A stretch of 64,000 bases of DNA from Eonycteris spelaea (taxonomy: Eukaryota; Chordata; Mammalia; Chiroptera; Pteropodidae), in NCBI GenBank assembly GCA_003508835.1, contig PUFA01000696.1:1-64000 (forward strand), read 5' to 3'. The notes beneath the pieces were generated by a model. That model searched no databases. It was not told the DNA's origin and saw nothing but the letters and a program-made list of their open reading frames with translations. Made by a program: the position numbers and the translations under genes. Of this stretch, positions 12,239-24,686 are shown piece by piece (positions within the stretch are counted from its first letter, which is position 1; each line of letters begins with the position of its first letter).

Positions 12239-13033
12239 GTATACCTGTCTGGGAATGAGAAGATAGGACAGGACAAGTGCTTTGCTATATCAGTAGTTTT
12301 TGGAGGCAAATTAGAGCAACCTTTGTTGTGGCTGCAATTCCAGCTATAGCTTTAAAAGATGTTCCATGCGAATATTCTTCTTTAAAGGTCCCTATCAAGG
12401 CTCTATGGCTTATGGGAGAAAAGAATATGATGAAGAATTTTGAGAATTAAAATATGTGTGTGTGTGGGGGGGTGTAGATTGTGTTTTCAACTTTTTTTGG
12501 TTTTGTTTGTTTTGTTTTTGGGTTTTTTTGCAAGGAGTTCAGGAGCTATTAAGATTTCAATAAATCGTGCCATTTTGCCATCTAAAGAACTGACATTTTG
12601 AATAGGCATAATCATGATTGTGCATAAACCCAAAACCAGTTAGAAAGTTAATTTGCTTTAGTCCTCAGTATATTGGCTGACTTTGATATGATTTATATAC
12701 CATTCCAGGTAATGTTAAGTTTTTGTTGGCCTATGAAGTTTATAATAGTTCATTCTTTCTCTACTTGTGTCTTAAAGTGGATCATTGCTTCAGAGAAAAA
12801 ACATTGAAATTTCTTTTCATTTTCTATTCTGTTTTTTCAGGAAGGCTCTTCCTCTTTCATCTCTGTCTATTGAAATCCTAACCAATCACACTGCAAATGA
12901 CACCTCTTCCCTGAAACACCAACTGAGCGTAATCTTTCCCTTTCTTTGAAAGGGGAGCAAGTAGGGGCTGAAATCCTGACTATGCTCGCAACAGCTTTGA
13001 GGAAGAAACATCTTTTGGAAATTCATCCATAAG

Positions 13034-13035
<2 letters not shown>

Positions 13036-13080
<45 letters not shown>
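13036..13080. repeat. (GT)n microsatellite, about 22 units
   Basis: Uninterrupted GT alternation, likely polymorphic. It sits in intron 4. Confidence 0.97.
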
Positions 13081-13081
<1 letters not shown>

Positions 13082-13499
13082 ACAATTCCTCTTTTTTAAG
13101 GGGGAACGTTTTATAATTCACACAAAGGCATAGCATGTGTAGCCTTAGTGGCCTCGTTTCCTCAGACTTACGTTTCTCATGACACTTATGTCAGTTGCCC
13201 ACTCGTCAGAGTCATCCTTCCTGAATTAAGAGCTCTGAGGACAGAGGATGTGTTTAAGTCCACCCTTGAAGTCCTCATGGTGCTTAGTGCCATACCTTGC
13301 AAGTTGAAGATGCCCTGTAGATGTCCGTTGAACTGAACTTTATAGCACAACTGTTGGTTTTAAAACTAGGCTTTATATTTTTCTAGGTTTTATGCTATAT
13401 TTAGATATAGAGTTTCTGCAAGATCTTGCTGCAAAATAATCAAAGCTCTGAAGATTTACATGTTCTATCGCCTTAGCCCCAAATACTAATGATTTAAAA

Positions 13500-13910
13500 T
13501 GCACTATTGATTTTTTATCATTTTTTTTTATTTAGAGAAAAAGAAATACTACCCTTTTAATTATACTCATTCATTGGGAGATAAATATCAAATTCAACTA
13601 ACATTCAAATGTGAAAAAATATAAAATTTATTATCAATGGAATTTGTCATATTCATTATCATAAAAAGACACATCTGCTTTTTACCAAAACAGACATTGT
13701 AACATTTAAAGCAGCACTTTAAATGTAGCTAGCCCAACTAAGATGTGCTTCAGTGCAAAATACACACGAACTTCCGAGGCTTAGCGTGCAAAAAAGGACA
13801 TGTAGTATCTCATTAATAATTTATACATTAACTACATATGAAACAATAATATTTCGAGTGCTCAATAACAGCATATGGCTAGTGACTAACACGTTGGGCA
13901 GTGCAGGTTT
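13500..13910. repeat. Probable ancient DNA-transposon remnant
   Basis: The text around 13730-13910 (a CCAACTAAGATGTGCTT motif, then a CTCATTAATAATTTATACATT motif) has the wording of an old mammalian repeat that I have seen elsewhere but cannot name. The ends are uncertain. Confidence 0.4.
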
Positions 13911-14548
13911 AAATATTTAAGGTCGTACCTAAGATTTGGTGAGGGTAGGCACTCCTCAACTCTAGCTCTTTATTCACCATATTCTCCTTATGAAAATCAA
14001 CATGAAGGCAGCCTCATGAGGCAAAGAAATTACTGTGATATGCATAAAAAGAGGAGAAAAGGTCTAGGATTCTCTTGATGGATATGTGAAGTGTTTATGA
14101 GGTGCTTAGATGGTTATGAAATCAAAACTTTTTTTGCAACAAGTAAACTTTTATCAGAAAGAGACTAGGATTCAAGCCCCACTTTTCCTTAGCCTGTGGC
14201 GTCACACATATAAGTTCTTAACTGATCTTGAACTATCATTTTTTTTTTCTAATGAAAACTAGGATTAGAATATCTATCAAAGTCCCTTCTAACTCTAAAT
14301 GTCCTGTGAACCTAATTCTGAGAGGCAAGGCAAATTAAAAAAAAAATTTTAGGGATTTTCAATAAAAAGTTGTAACTTCTTTAGCTGAAAACTCCAATCT
14401 TTAAAGTCTAATAACTGAGTGGATCTAAGAGGTAAAAATGAAATATAGGAATCTTTGGTTAGTTCTGCTTCACAGGTGCAGGGAGCTGCTGCTAGCTTTG
14501 GCAATTTATAGTTTTTGATTCTCAAGGATTTCTACTTTCTGTCCTCAG

Positions 14549-14657
14549 GTCTCTGCTGTCCGAAGCACATGAAGGTCTGTACAACCTGGAAGTGCATTCT
14601 GGAGGACAGGTGGTAGGCAGCCCAAATCCAGGACCACGAGACATCTGTACTTTCAAG
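14549..14657 (+). CDS. PKHD1: Fibrocystin exon 5
   Basis: 109 nt, identical in length to human, phase 2 to 0. Encodes residues 92-128, with [11 protein letters not shown] and SPNPGPRD followed by CTFK. It closes the first TIG-like domain. The acceptor is CCTCAG and the donor GTGGCT. Confidence 0.97.
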
Positions 14658-14811
14658 GTGGCTTTAAGGATGGTGGAATGTGTGTTTGCCTGGTTTGTGG
14701 GTGTGCTTTTGCTATTGATGTGTAAGTTATTAATCAGCCAGAAAGTCTTCTTTGTCAGGGTTAGAGGAAAGGTATGATAGTTATGCGGTTTCTGAGGCTA
14801 TACTAATGAAA

Positions 14812-15010
14812 GATAGGTATTGAACACCTGTATGCAGCCTCTGTGCTTTATGTACATTAATGAGCACAATTTTATGAGGTAGTTATTTATTACCCTATTT
14901 TAATAGATGAGCAACCTATGGCTCAGGAAGATTAAATAACTTGCCCATGTCATAAATAATTTGCCCAGGTAGTAACTGGCAGAAGGATTTGAACTGGATC
15001 TGACTCTGAA
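14812..15010 (+). repeat. MIR
   Basis: Contains the MIR order: a decreasing-size core with GTGCTTTATGTACATTA, a GAGGTAGTTATTTATTACCC stretch, then GGCTCAGGAAGATTAAATAACTTGCCC and a GGATTTGAACTGG end. Confidence 0.85.
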
Positions 15011-16479
15011 TCCTCACCCAAACTGAAGCCCACAGGAGAGACACAAAATCATCTTATTTTACAGCTGAAATTATCCTGAATCTCAGCATGGTGAAGGGAC
15101 TCAGGGACTCAACTTCCATCTTCCTCTCTATATCATGGTTGATTTCTGCTATATTTTCCACCCCCAGACTGACAGGCATTTGCTGGTGGAATTCTCCTTT
15201 AAGCGCAGAGCAAAAGGAAGCGGGTTGGGGAGGGAGGGAGAGAGTTTATGATCCAATGCCTGACATATTTTAGAGGCTCAGTATGTATACCGGCCTTTAT
15301 TTTATGTTTGGTTCAGTTTACTGTCCATTTCAGATTAGTTTTGTATCAAAAAATCTCTGAAAGGGTAGATCCTAGACTTCTCATAAAAGGCAGAGTTTTG
15401 GCAATGCTCCTTTGACGTGGCTGTGTTTCTCAAAGGGTGTCTCTGTTTATAAAAATAAAATTTAGCCATTAATTAATTCTTTTTTTAGAATAAGACTTTG
15501 TTCTGTAAATTCACCTTTAATATGATCCATATTTTAAATGGGGAATTCAGTTTTCAAATTTGGAATTTGTTGTCAATTCACATTTACAACTTTTTTTTTC
15601 ACTCCAAGGAATCTTCTCCTGAGTGTTGCTTCTGCACATAGGCACAGAAAGAAAAAAAGTATATTCTTTCTTATTAAGACCCACACCATCACCTCTATAC
15701 TGTCTCAGTGCATACAACAGAAAAGAGTGGCCAAGCATGCTCTTTAATCACCATGCTGCTTTTCGTTTGATGTCCTTTCACCCCAGATAGTAGTTTTCCT
15801 ACTTATTAAGGATTGGAAAGAGAGCGAGGGAAAGAAGAGAAACACTTCTTAAATTGCACTTAAAGAAAATACGTTCTTCAGTGGTTGAGCTAGCTTGGAA
15901 AGTTGATAAAAAAACACCAGGGGATGCAGTTAATGAGAGCATTCGAAGCTAAACAAAACACGGTGTGTCTCTTTGTTTTGGGGCTGGGACTGGGGAACCA
16001 TGAGTATTAAAAATTAATTCCATCTTGTCCACTCCAAAGAGCCTGCTGCAGGCACTGACAAGTTTGAACAACTCAGAAGGTTTATCAAGCAGCTGGTGGC
16101 TATGGCTTTATCATTCTAATCTGCTGCTTTTCTTCTCCCCCATCTTACTGCTGCTGACCTGACTTTCTCTCAAAGATCAGCAAGTGGGAAGCTTGATTTG
16201 GAAACTCATTAATTTTTCACTTGTCGTGTCTCTAGCTTGGTGGGTGACCAAGGGCTTGTTTCTGTTAGAAATGTACCATTTTATGTCGTGTCAGCTCAGA
16301 GAGACATCATAAGTGATGCCTTTTTTAAGGGGGAACCCTGAGCCTGTCCCATCATGCTCTGAGGAATTGAGAGGTAGTTATAAAGAAATTGCTCTATTCC
16401 CCTCACACTTCTGGTGGAAGGCTTATGGACTGAGCAGTAATTTCATATTTCAAGTTGAAAATCGAGAGGTATGTTTTTT

Positions 16480-16575
16480 ATTGGTTTGGACTCAGTTATG
16501 CTGTTTGCCTCAGTTTCTAACATCTGTGAGAAGGGGCAATAACTACTAGTCTACTTCATGAGGCTCCTAGGGTAA
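16480..16575 (-). repeat. MIR fragment, antisense
   Basis: TTGCCTCAGTTTCTAACATCTGTGAGAAGGGGCAATAA-like wording is the reverse complement of the MIR core end. It is short and diverged. Confidence 0.5.
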
Positions 16576-17603
16576 AGTTCCAATGCAAGTGACAATGGTA
16601 TGAAGGGAATCCCAGTGGGGTTGAAGGCCTGGGTGCAGTAGAAGGCTGGGAGCCTGGCATGAGAATTGTGTGTTTGGCAGGTGTGTGTGAAATTGCATTA
16701 ATCTTTATCTTTTGGTGAGATAGGAGCCAGCTCCCAACAGGGGAAGTCACAGCATTCTTACTTTGACCTTTTGATTGTACATATTTTCTAACCCTTTCCT
16801 TTAGAAAGAGAAGACACTAGTCTTGATGGTAGACTGCACAGCACAGTGGATCAATAACTTAAAACTGCATTTGCCGACCTGCATCGGCTTTGTGGAAATG
16901 TCTTTTGATTTTCGATGTCTGATTAGGGCTGTTGATTAACCATGGAGTTATTCTTTGGTAATATTCTCCCTGGGAAGGCAGGCTCCCAGGGTGCTGGAAG
17001 CAGACCAAGCAAAACAATTTGTTACTTTGTTTTGCAGGAATGCAGGTGGTCTGGGGTTGAGGGCGGTAGGAGAGGGGACTAGGTCTCTTTCTGGGAGAGT
17101 CATTAGCTTAGGGTCACCCCTTGGCCTGGTTAGTCCATTCTTTTGCTTTTCAGTTTCTTCACACTGGCCCTGACTGTGAAATGCACTAATCTTGAACTAA
17201 CCCAGATGTCTATAGGCAAATAGAAATTCTAAAATTGTCTCATCACCCTTTGCTTCTAGGCAGGGTATATCAGTCCTCTCAGATGAGTCCACCCCATTCA
17301 TTCACACAAATCTGAATGTCTTCTGAATACCAGGCTATGTACAGGGATGTAACAATGATTGAGTCAGGTTTTGGAGCTTATCATTAGCAGATAAAGTGTT
17401 CTGGAGGGAGAGACATGGCCAGGTGATTGGGAATGCCATGACCAGGCTTTTAGTCTCTGAAGAGTAATGTTGCTTCCCATTCCTTGAATCACTTGAATTA
17501 TATTCTTCTCACAGGCACCTTCAATTTTCCTAATAAACACTTCACTTGTATGCTTATTCAACTTCCAATTTTTCATAGTTTAATAACCTTACCATTATGC
17601 TGG

Positions 17604-17735
17604 TAATAATTTAAGTTGCAATCCTTTTAATTTAAATAAGTAAATTCTTGTCTATAATTTAATAATTTATAATAATAATTTAAGTTGATAATAATTTAAG
17701 TTGCAATCCTTTTAATTTAAATAAGTAAATTCTTG
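17604..17735 (+). repeat. 47-bp exact direct duplication
   Basis: The 47 bases at 17604-17650 recur without mismatch at 17689-17735, an offset of 85 bp. The 38-bp spacer is AT-rich and itself resembles the repeat's first part. This looks like a recent local duplication, since flanking repeats in the window are far more diverged. Confidence 0.95.
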
Positions 17736-18145
17736 CCTAGAAAATTAAAAAGCTTTCAAAACCCCAAGATACAAAGTTATAATAATGGAATTAAAGGTTT
17801 GTATTTTAAAGCTTGGCTGCTAACTTTCCTTCTGGTAAAATGTGTTTCTGGGTCTGGCAGGTGATAGAAACAGGCTTGCCAAGGTTTGGGCAGTATGGTA
17901 CAAGACAGAGTGCTATATGAGCTTGGATGAATTCCTTTACCTCATCTACAGAAGAACTATATTATTTGTCACCTCTGCTTCACAGAAATATTATGAAGAT
18001 GAAAAGAAATAGATATAAGGTGATTTGAGAAAGTGTAAGCATTTACTATCTTAGCTAAATGCTCTGTGAGGAATAACTTATCCTTGTTTTTGTGGTTGTG
18101 ATATTTTAATAAAATGCTCACTTGTGATAACATTTTCAAAAACAG

Positions 18146-18203
18146 TTTTCCAGGGCACAGACACCCATTGTTTACCAAGTTTATCCGCCAAGTGGAGTTC
18201 CAG
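18146..18203 (+). CDS. PKHD1: Fibrocystin exon 6: start of second TIG-like domain
   Basis: 58 nt, phase 0 to 1. Encodes residues 129-148 with AQTPIV, QVYPPSG and VPG, the proline/glycine opening of a TIG domain. The acceptor is AAAAACAG with a T-rich stretch further upstream; the donor is GTAAGA. Confidence 0.96.
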
Positions 18204-21200
18204 GTAAGAAATCTCCTATTAAAATAGGAATAATTATGAATTCCTATGTCAAGCTTACTGAAAACTCTTCTCTCCAGGTAGGTGGTCTGCATAAATGAGA
18301 AAATTTAGCTTTATCTCTGATGCTGTTATAACAATGAGTCTCAACCTCTGGTTTATTTTTAAACTGGTTTGGTTTCACCTCTGGACACTTTTGCATAACA
18401 AAAGGAATCTAAACAGAAAAAGAAAAAGAGGCCAGCAAAGTGAAACCAGGTGCTGCTGAAGAATGGAAGAAATAGAAATCATTATTTCTTATAACTTTAT
18501 AATTATTGACACAATAGCAAAGCTTTATTGAAACTTACTGTGAGCCAGGTTCTGTTCTAAGCTTTGGGCATGTCATGTTATTATATCTTCACCAGAACCT
18601 GATATAGGAACTATTATTATTCCCATTTTGCAAATGAGGAAATGAAATATGAAAAAGTTATGTAACTTATCTAAAGTCATACCTCTAATAAGTGTACAGT
18701 TGAGATTTGAACCTAGACAGCCAGAATCTAGAGTGGGCCCATATGCCCAATATTTTGTCTTGTGTTGAGCAGTGTTGGATACCACATGAAGACAATTAGC
18801 CCTTCTCCTTCTCCTGGGGTCTTGTTTATGAGTTAGTGCACAGATAATGCAAAGGCCAGAAGGGTAGAGGAAAAGAGAAAGCTGGGGGATTTACATAAAA
18901 GAAGGGATTGCAACTAAGAGATTCAGGAACTGCTAAATCCACTTTAAACTAAGTCATAAGCATAGCTAGGATTATATACAATTTGCTCTCTGAATCTTGG
19001 CAGATTCCTACATCTATTTTGGGTTTTTCATTTGTTCAGGGTTTCCAGATGGTATAAGTAAGGGAATAGAAGTTGCTAAGTTTTATATGTGGTTGAATCT
19101 AAATACATAAACTGACCTACTTGTTTTGAATGGATTCAAAAATGTCAAAATGAATATCTGAGTTACTAAAAAGTGTTTGTACATGTGTGTGTATACATGT
19201 ATGTATATAGACACAGATTATATATGTGTGCATTTAAATTGTATCTAAAGAATATGAATTCAGCTTTATCTAATGAGTGCAGGTTATTCACAGATCTCTT
19301 TCTTTGCATTTGTCTGAATAATCAAGACATAATAATGTTTTATTAAAAAGGTATGTGGTCTATGAAAAAATCATATGCAGACATTTGGGTTCCTGCTGCT
19401 CTGGTGTTAGAAAGCTTTTGTTTAGATGGCAGAAGTCTTGTTAGGGTGAGGGATGAGGAAGGAACCAGCCCCTAGAAGTGTGAAATGGGATGTCAGCTGG
19501 CACCAGATCTGTCAAGTCCGTTTCTCCCACTGAGTTTGAGTTCCACACACAGTCTCCTGCACCTTCTGGGGGAACAATTGGTGCCTGGCCTGGTTGGAGA
19601 GACCCTCCAGGCAGGATCCACACGGCTGCATCTTCAAAATCACTTTCCAGACGATTACTCTCATTTCATTTGGGAAGCCTGCCCAGAGTAGCAGCCAGGG
19701 AGGTGGGGGAGACGATGGGGACAGGAGAGATGACGTTTATGAACAGTTGAATTTCTATATGTGGTTAACAGTTCTCCACTGTGATACAGAATCCTCCAGC
19801 ACCACAGTCTGGCGTAGCCATTTGTCTGCTTCTTTTGGGGCTCCTCTCTCTTTCTCTCTCTCTCTCCCCCAACTTCTTCTCTTTCTCTCTCTTTTTTAGT
19901 CACAAAAGAAACCTCACAGGAATTTCTAATTTCTATAATCTGTTAATAGTTTTAAAAATTGTGCTCACCAGAGCTAGAAATGATATCCACCAAAGTGAGG
20001 AAATTAATGAATTAACCCTACTAAAATGAAGAACTATTTTGCCCATTGTTAGCAGTTGCAGAGACCGTCAGACAGTAGGCTTTTGCCAATTCTATGACCT
20101 TCCTCTAAGTTATTAGGTTTCCTCTTTTTCTACCCATTCACCTGTAAAGTGGCTGTAACACTTCCTAGAAGATTCGCATTGTTTTAGTGGCAGTCATCCA
20201 ATGACTGCAGGTAAGAGTCACTTCGTATTAATAAAACACAAGCACAGTGGGAAGAGAACAACTCCTTGTCAATGTACTTTCATGGCCTTGTGTATGTCCA
20301 TGAAGGGACTCAACATTCTCCGATTTCAGTGCCTCGTAAACCCCACAGGTGCCCGATATTTTTTTTTTCCATTTTTTCCATTATTAACCAAGACCTCTTT
20401 CATCTCTAATCAGTAATTGTAGTGCTAATAGATTATAGCATAAATGATGAAATTCTGTAATTATGTTGAAGGCAATTATTTGTAATTGTATTCTGTAATT
20501 ATTTGAAGGTTGTGGGATTGTGTGGTCTACTTTAACATCATCACCTTGCTGTGGTGTGTATGCTTAAAACTTTGCCTCATGTGGTTCCACAGAATTGAGT
20601 TTAGGTGTTCTTAAGCTATGGAAGAAATCAACCTGTGTAGCATTTGGTAGGGGCCCCAAAACTCTTTCTGAGAAGGGGCTACTTTAAATTTCTTTCCCAA
20701 CTCCTATAAGCAGAGCGAGTGGAGGTACTATTGAGAATGCACCTTGTGGAAAGGAGATTGCTGATACTTATACATTTATTCTTATGATCTCAGAAGAAGG
20801 AAGCATTAAAGAACAACTTAATATGCAGTGGAAATCCCCGCAAGTCACGTAGAGGGAATCCAACAGTAGAAATCATCCCTTTATCAGTGGGCACGGCAGA
20901 TACCAACTGTTCGTGGATCCCCAATTAGCCCTATCTTTGAACATGAGCACATTTATTAAGTGAGTGAGAATGCCATTGCCTAGCCTTTCAGCCATAATTC
21001 TGCTGTCTCTAGCCCTTCTTTCTTAGTTCCTGTCCATTTGGGTCAACCATGATATTTATCTTTTGTACTCAGAGATATGGAAAAATTTTAGTATCCCTGA
21101 ATACCCATCCAGATTATGTGATATGAGACTCCTCATATCGCCACTGTTCATATTAGGAAGTGTCCAGAGGAGAGTCTCTTGAAGTGTGGAGTACCTCAAG

Positions 21201-21592
21201 GCATATTGTTCTTTAATCCCACATTGGGTGAATGGTCTATACAAATTCAAGAGAGTAGAACAGGGTCCTACTTGGAAACCAGCCCCTTCCTTTTGAAAGC
21301 TTCATGCTTAATGGACTATGAGGAAGGCCCATTATTCCTTCCATGCTCTACACATAGGTGATTAAGTCTATAATTGTGATAATTGTTTTTTTTTTTTTAG
21401 CCTTTCTAATCTGTAATATTGATCACTGGATTATATTTGGTAATCCTTTCCTTTTGTACATTTTATAAAAAAGTGAATATTCTAAATTATGACCAGCTTA
21501 GACATATTGAGTAAATGTACAAAAAGAAATGGTTTATGTTACACATTTAATATAAGTAAGCATATTAAATTAAAAAAATCTTCTTTACATAG
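18204..21592 (+). other. PKHD1: Intron 6
   Basis: 3.4 kb. One clear MIR (18512-18745) and a CT-rich patch at about 19845-19896. The rest (18750-19840 and 19900-21590) shows no recognised element; several 60-100 codon open frames there lack fibrocystin similarity or splice context. Confidence 0.65.
18512..18745 (+). repeat. MIR, nearly complete
   Basis: ACTGTGAGCCAGGTTCTGTTCTAAG-like start, then an ATTATTCCCATTTTGCAAATGAGGAAA core and a GATTTGAACC end: the canonical MIR order. Confidence 0.9.
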
Positions 21593-21671
21593 GAAAAGTA
21601 ATACACGTGTATGGCTGGATTATCACTGGAAAATTGGAAACCTTTGATTTTGATGCTGAGTACATTGATAG
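21593..21671 (+). CDS. PKHD1: Fibrocystin exon 7
   Basis: 79 nt, phase 1 to 2. Encodes residues 148-174 with the string HVYGWIITG, then [12 protein letters not shown], almost identical to human. It is part of the second TIG-like domain. Confidence 0.97.
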
Positions 21672-22951
21672 GTATGTGTGTTGTTTGTTTCTGTGTATAA
21701 CTACTTACAGATATGCTGTATTGCTTCCTGGGACCAGTTTCCCCAATAGCAATAAATTGTAGGCAGTTGGCGCTAAATCGCTATTTTCCTCTTTCAGTTT
21801 ATGGTCCCTGGTGAGCTGGGCTTCAGCAAATTTTGTTAATGTAATTGTGACTGGATGATTAAGTTTGTCCATTTATTTACTGACAACTAGTCACTCTGGG
21901 CTCAGTGTGAATCGTACTGTAATTGCATCTGTGAATATTTTTTTTTTCTATTCTTACCTTTCTCCCTTTTGTTTCTCAGGATGAAATAAATTCTTTATAA
22001 AATAATGTGTGAACCCAGAAGGCCATTAACTTCCTGGCTTGGTTGTTATTCATTTGTACATTTAGAAATTCTAGTAGTGTGATCAGAGGAAATATGGAAG
22101 AAGGACTGAAAACCATTGAGTTTTAAATATTTTTTTGTGAATGATTAACATGTCAACATTACATTTTTCCTCAAAGATTGTTTTAATGGGAAGTAATACT
22201 ATTAAATCATCCATGTTAGAGAGAAAGGAGAACAAGAAGAAAATTACTGAAGTTGTGATGTTTTGGGGAAGCTTTAAGCAACTGTGGTTATTCAATATAC
22301 TAAGCAATTACAGTGAGAATTTATAAAGTATAGGGAACATAATCTTACTATATGCTCAGCTGAGTAGATTCTATACACTGTGACAATTTTTCCTTCACCT
22401 CTGAACAAGGTAGAGCATCCTCCTCTGTTCTGCTTTCTCTTTGATTCTTCCCTAGCTGAGGAGAAAAGAATTTGACTTCTCTTAAGATCTACATTTCCGG
22501 CATTAAGTAATGGTCCATTGTCTTGAAAGGAAATTATTCTTCCTGTGGCTCCAAGCACATTATTGGCAATAAACCATATTCACTACTTGGTCCCATCTCA
22601 GCATTAGTCTGGGACACAATCTTTGAAAGGCAGGACAAAGGCATACACTCTGCTATAGTTCTGTATAGAGCCAATATAGCAAATATGGAGATAATGAAAG
22701 TTTTCAGGAAAGAGGAAATGTTCCCTATGCAGTGTGAACATGTGAACCATGAGACAGTGTTGTGCACCCCTATGTTAAGGTTGAGAACTTGATTCAACAT
22801 GTCTTCAGGGCACGGTCTTAGCCACCGGTAGTAATGCCCCATAAAGCCGGAGGAGAATGTTCATCATAGTTTTTCCTCTGAGTTTTGCCAGGAATGTTTG
22901 CTGAAAGCATTGCATTATTGTCTCATGTCTTTTGTTTCCATTTTTATACAG
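21672..22951 (+). other. PKHD1: Intron 7
   Basis: 1.28 kb. I see no recognisable repeat, RNA or exon-like segment. Open frames of 60-100 codons on both strands have no similarity that I recognise. Confidence 0.65.
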
Positions 22952-23026
22952 CCCATTGACCTTGGAAGCCCAAGGAGACACATGGGTTACTCCTTGCTCT
23001 CTTGTAAACCGACAGACAGGAAGCCA
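22952..23026 (+). CDS. PKHD1: Fibrocystin exon 8
   Basis: 75 nt, phase 2 to 2. Encodes residues 174-199, with [17 protein letters not shown] and GS. The last codon spans the junction (CA plus C of exon 9) and gives His where I recall Cys in human. The donor is GTGAGT. Confidence 0.95.
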
Positions 23027-24086
23027 GTGAGTGTCTTTCTTGCCAACATATATGCTTTTAAGTTCATCCACCTGGGTAGAATGCACACTCACATACACAC
23101 ATCTTTATTTCTTTTAAATATAAATCATCCATAATCGTTGATACTTTATTTTTAGACATACTGGAAAAGACAGTAATTGATTCAAAATATGAGTTAAAGT
23201 GGATTCTGAAAACTTTCTTGAAAACATTTCTTAAATCCAGATACTTGCTAATACTTCCTAAGTGCTTACTGTTGGCCAAACCCTGCTCTAATGCTTTACA
23301 TTTAAGTCACTCAATAATCTCATGAGTACATACAGTTATTAGCCTCAATTTACAGATAAGAAAACTGAGTGCTAAAGTAACTTGGTCAATGTTTTATGAA
23401 GGGCAAGTGGCAGAGCTGAGATTTGAACTCTGATTGATAAACCAGCTTCCAGAGTTCATGTTCTTAGCCTCAATACTATAATGACTAGCTAAAGAAAAAC
23501 GTGACTAAAATTTATTTATTTATTTACTCATTTTAATGACAATTTTTTAAACGTACATCTACATGCTTTCTGTTCAGATAACCAACATTTTGTGAAATTT
23601 TACTTCATCCTAGACGAAGTGGATTAACCTCTTTTGAGGTCATCTGAGAATTATATTCTATGGTTTAAGTTTTTTAGGAACAACATTTAGTAGGACCAAA
23701 TTCTATAATGTGGTTTCTTCCTCGTGTCTTTAATTCGTTTGCTCAGGATTGTCCTTTTTTGTGTGTGTTCACACTTGCTAACACATTTTTTTGGGGGTGG
23801 GGGTAAAGATTTTGCTATCCTTGTCATAAAATAGATTTTGGAAAGAAAGGACTGAAAAAGTTAAATTTCATCTCTCACACTGTGTTCGACTAGTAGTAAA
23901 TGTATTGATGATAACTCAACCTAATACTATGCTAAACATTTACCCCAATGAGCTCATTATACTTTCAATATTACTAGTTTCTCTGGCTAATTTGTATTTT
24001 ATTTTATACTTTCTTTACTAAAAGTTAGAACTTCTGAACTGAGTTGTCTGGTAATTCTCACCTCAGGTTTTCGTTTTTATCCCTAG
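23027..24086 (+). other. PKHD1: Intron 8
   Basis: Holds one MIR (23245-23480); the remaining 600 bp shows nothing recognised. Confidence 0.7.
23245..23480 (+). repeat. MIR
   Basis: Wording of the type CCTAAGTGCTTACTGTTGGCC, a core with CAATTTACAGATAAGAAAACTGAG, and an AGAGCTGAGATTTGAACTC end. Confidence 0.9.
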
Positions 24087-24151
24087 CTACCCTATTCAGG
24101 AAGACCATGGTCTTGGGACTCTGCAGTGCCGTGTGGAAGGCAGCTATATTG
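24087..24151 (+). CDS. PKHD1: Fibrocystin exon 9
   Basis: 65 nt, phase 2 to 1. Encodes residues 199-221 with [14 protein letters not shown] and VEG, then YIG. It belongs to the second TIG-like domain. Acceptor ATCCCTAG, donor GTATGT. Confidence 0.97.
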
Positions 24152-24244
24152 GTATGTTTGAGAAGTCACGTAATTTAAAAGTCTTATCCATTTCTTTCTC
24201 TGTGTCTGGAAAAAACTTACTTCAAAAATTGGTTCTCAAGAGGA

Positions 24245-24445
24245 TGATAATAATAACTATCATTTGTTGAGAACTCCCTGAAAAACACTGTATGAAGTAG
24301 CTTAAACATAAACTAATGTAATCCTCACAATAAACCTGTGAGGTTGGTGGAATTATTTTCACTTTACAGGTGATAAATTGAAGCTGGTAACCAGTAGAGC
24401 AGGATTTCTCATGCTTGGTCTAACTCCAAGGCTGGGCTCTTACCC
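24245..24445 (+). repeat. MIR
   Basis: Fills most of intron 9 (24152-24646). The order is an ATCATTTGTTGAGAACTC-like start, an AATCCTCACAATAAACCTGTGAGGT core and a TTTACAGGTGATAAA segment. Confidence 0.75.
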
Positions 24446-24646
24446 ACGATGTGCTACTACGTTTCTCCTTTTATTGTGGGAAGTCTACATTGCTGATGGT
24501 ACAAGTCTGGGAGATGTTATTTTGGGCACCATTAAGGAAATTACAGGTTTGGTGGTATCTGAAGTCCATAGGTCAATGGTGTTAGTGTCCTGGCCAAGGT
24601 GATCCATGTGGATTCCTGTATTAATGTCTGTTTTTTTTTGTTACAG

Positions 24647-24686
24647 GCTCCCAGAATGTTAGTTTTTCAGTATTTAACAAAGGAAA
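24647..24686 (+). CDS. PKHD1: Fibrocystin exon 10 (40 nt)
   Basis: A very short exon, phase 1 to 2, encoding residues 221-234: SQNVSFSVFNKGK, with an N-glycosylation sequon (NVS). Identified because it completes the frame between exons 9 and 11 and matches human residue for residue. Acceptor TTACAG, donor GTAAGT. Confidence 0.97.

Larger units (their letters stand above)
12239..14548 (+). other. PKHD1: Intron 4
   Basis: Holds a GT microsatellite and a possible old DNA-transposon segment (about 13500-13910). An acceptor-like TTCTGTTTTTTCAG at 12827-12840 is followed by sequence with no fibrocystin similarity. Confidence 0.7.
14658..18145 (+). other. PKHD1: Intron 5
   Basis: 3.5 kb. Contains MIR copies at about 14812-15010 and 16480-16575 and a 47-bp exact direct duplication (17604-17735). 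The stretch 15010-16480 and the sequence around 16600-17600 show nothing that I recognise, apart from a possible L2 piece near 17280-17400. Confidence 0.7.

Noticed and set aside
12827..12960. Acceptor-like TTCTGTTTTTTCAG followed by an open stretch in intron 4.
   Set aside because: Exon 5 is unambiguous at 14549 and the phase fits it; the sequence here has no fibrocystin similarity and would disrupt the frame.
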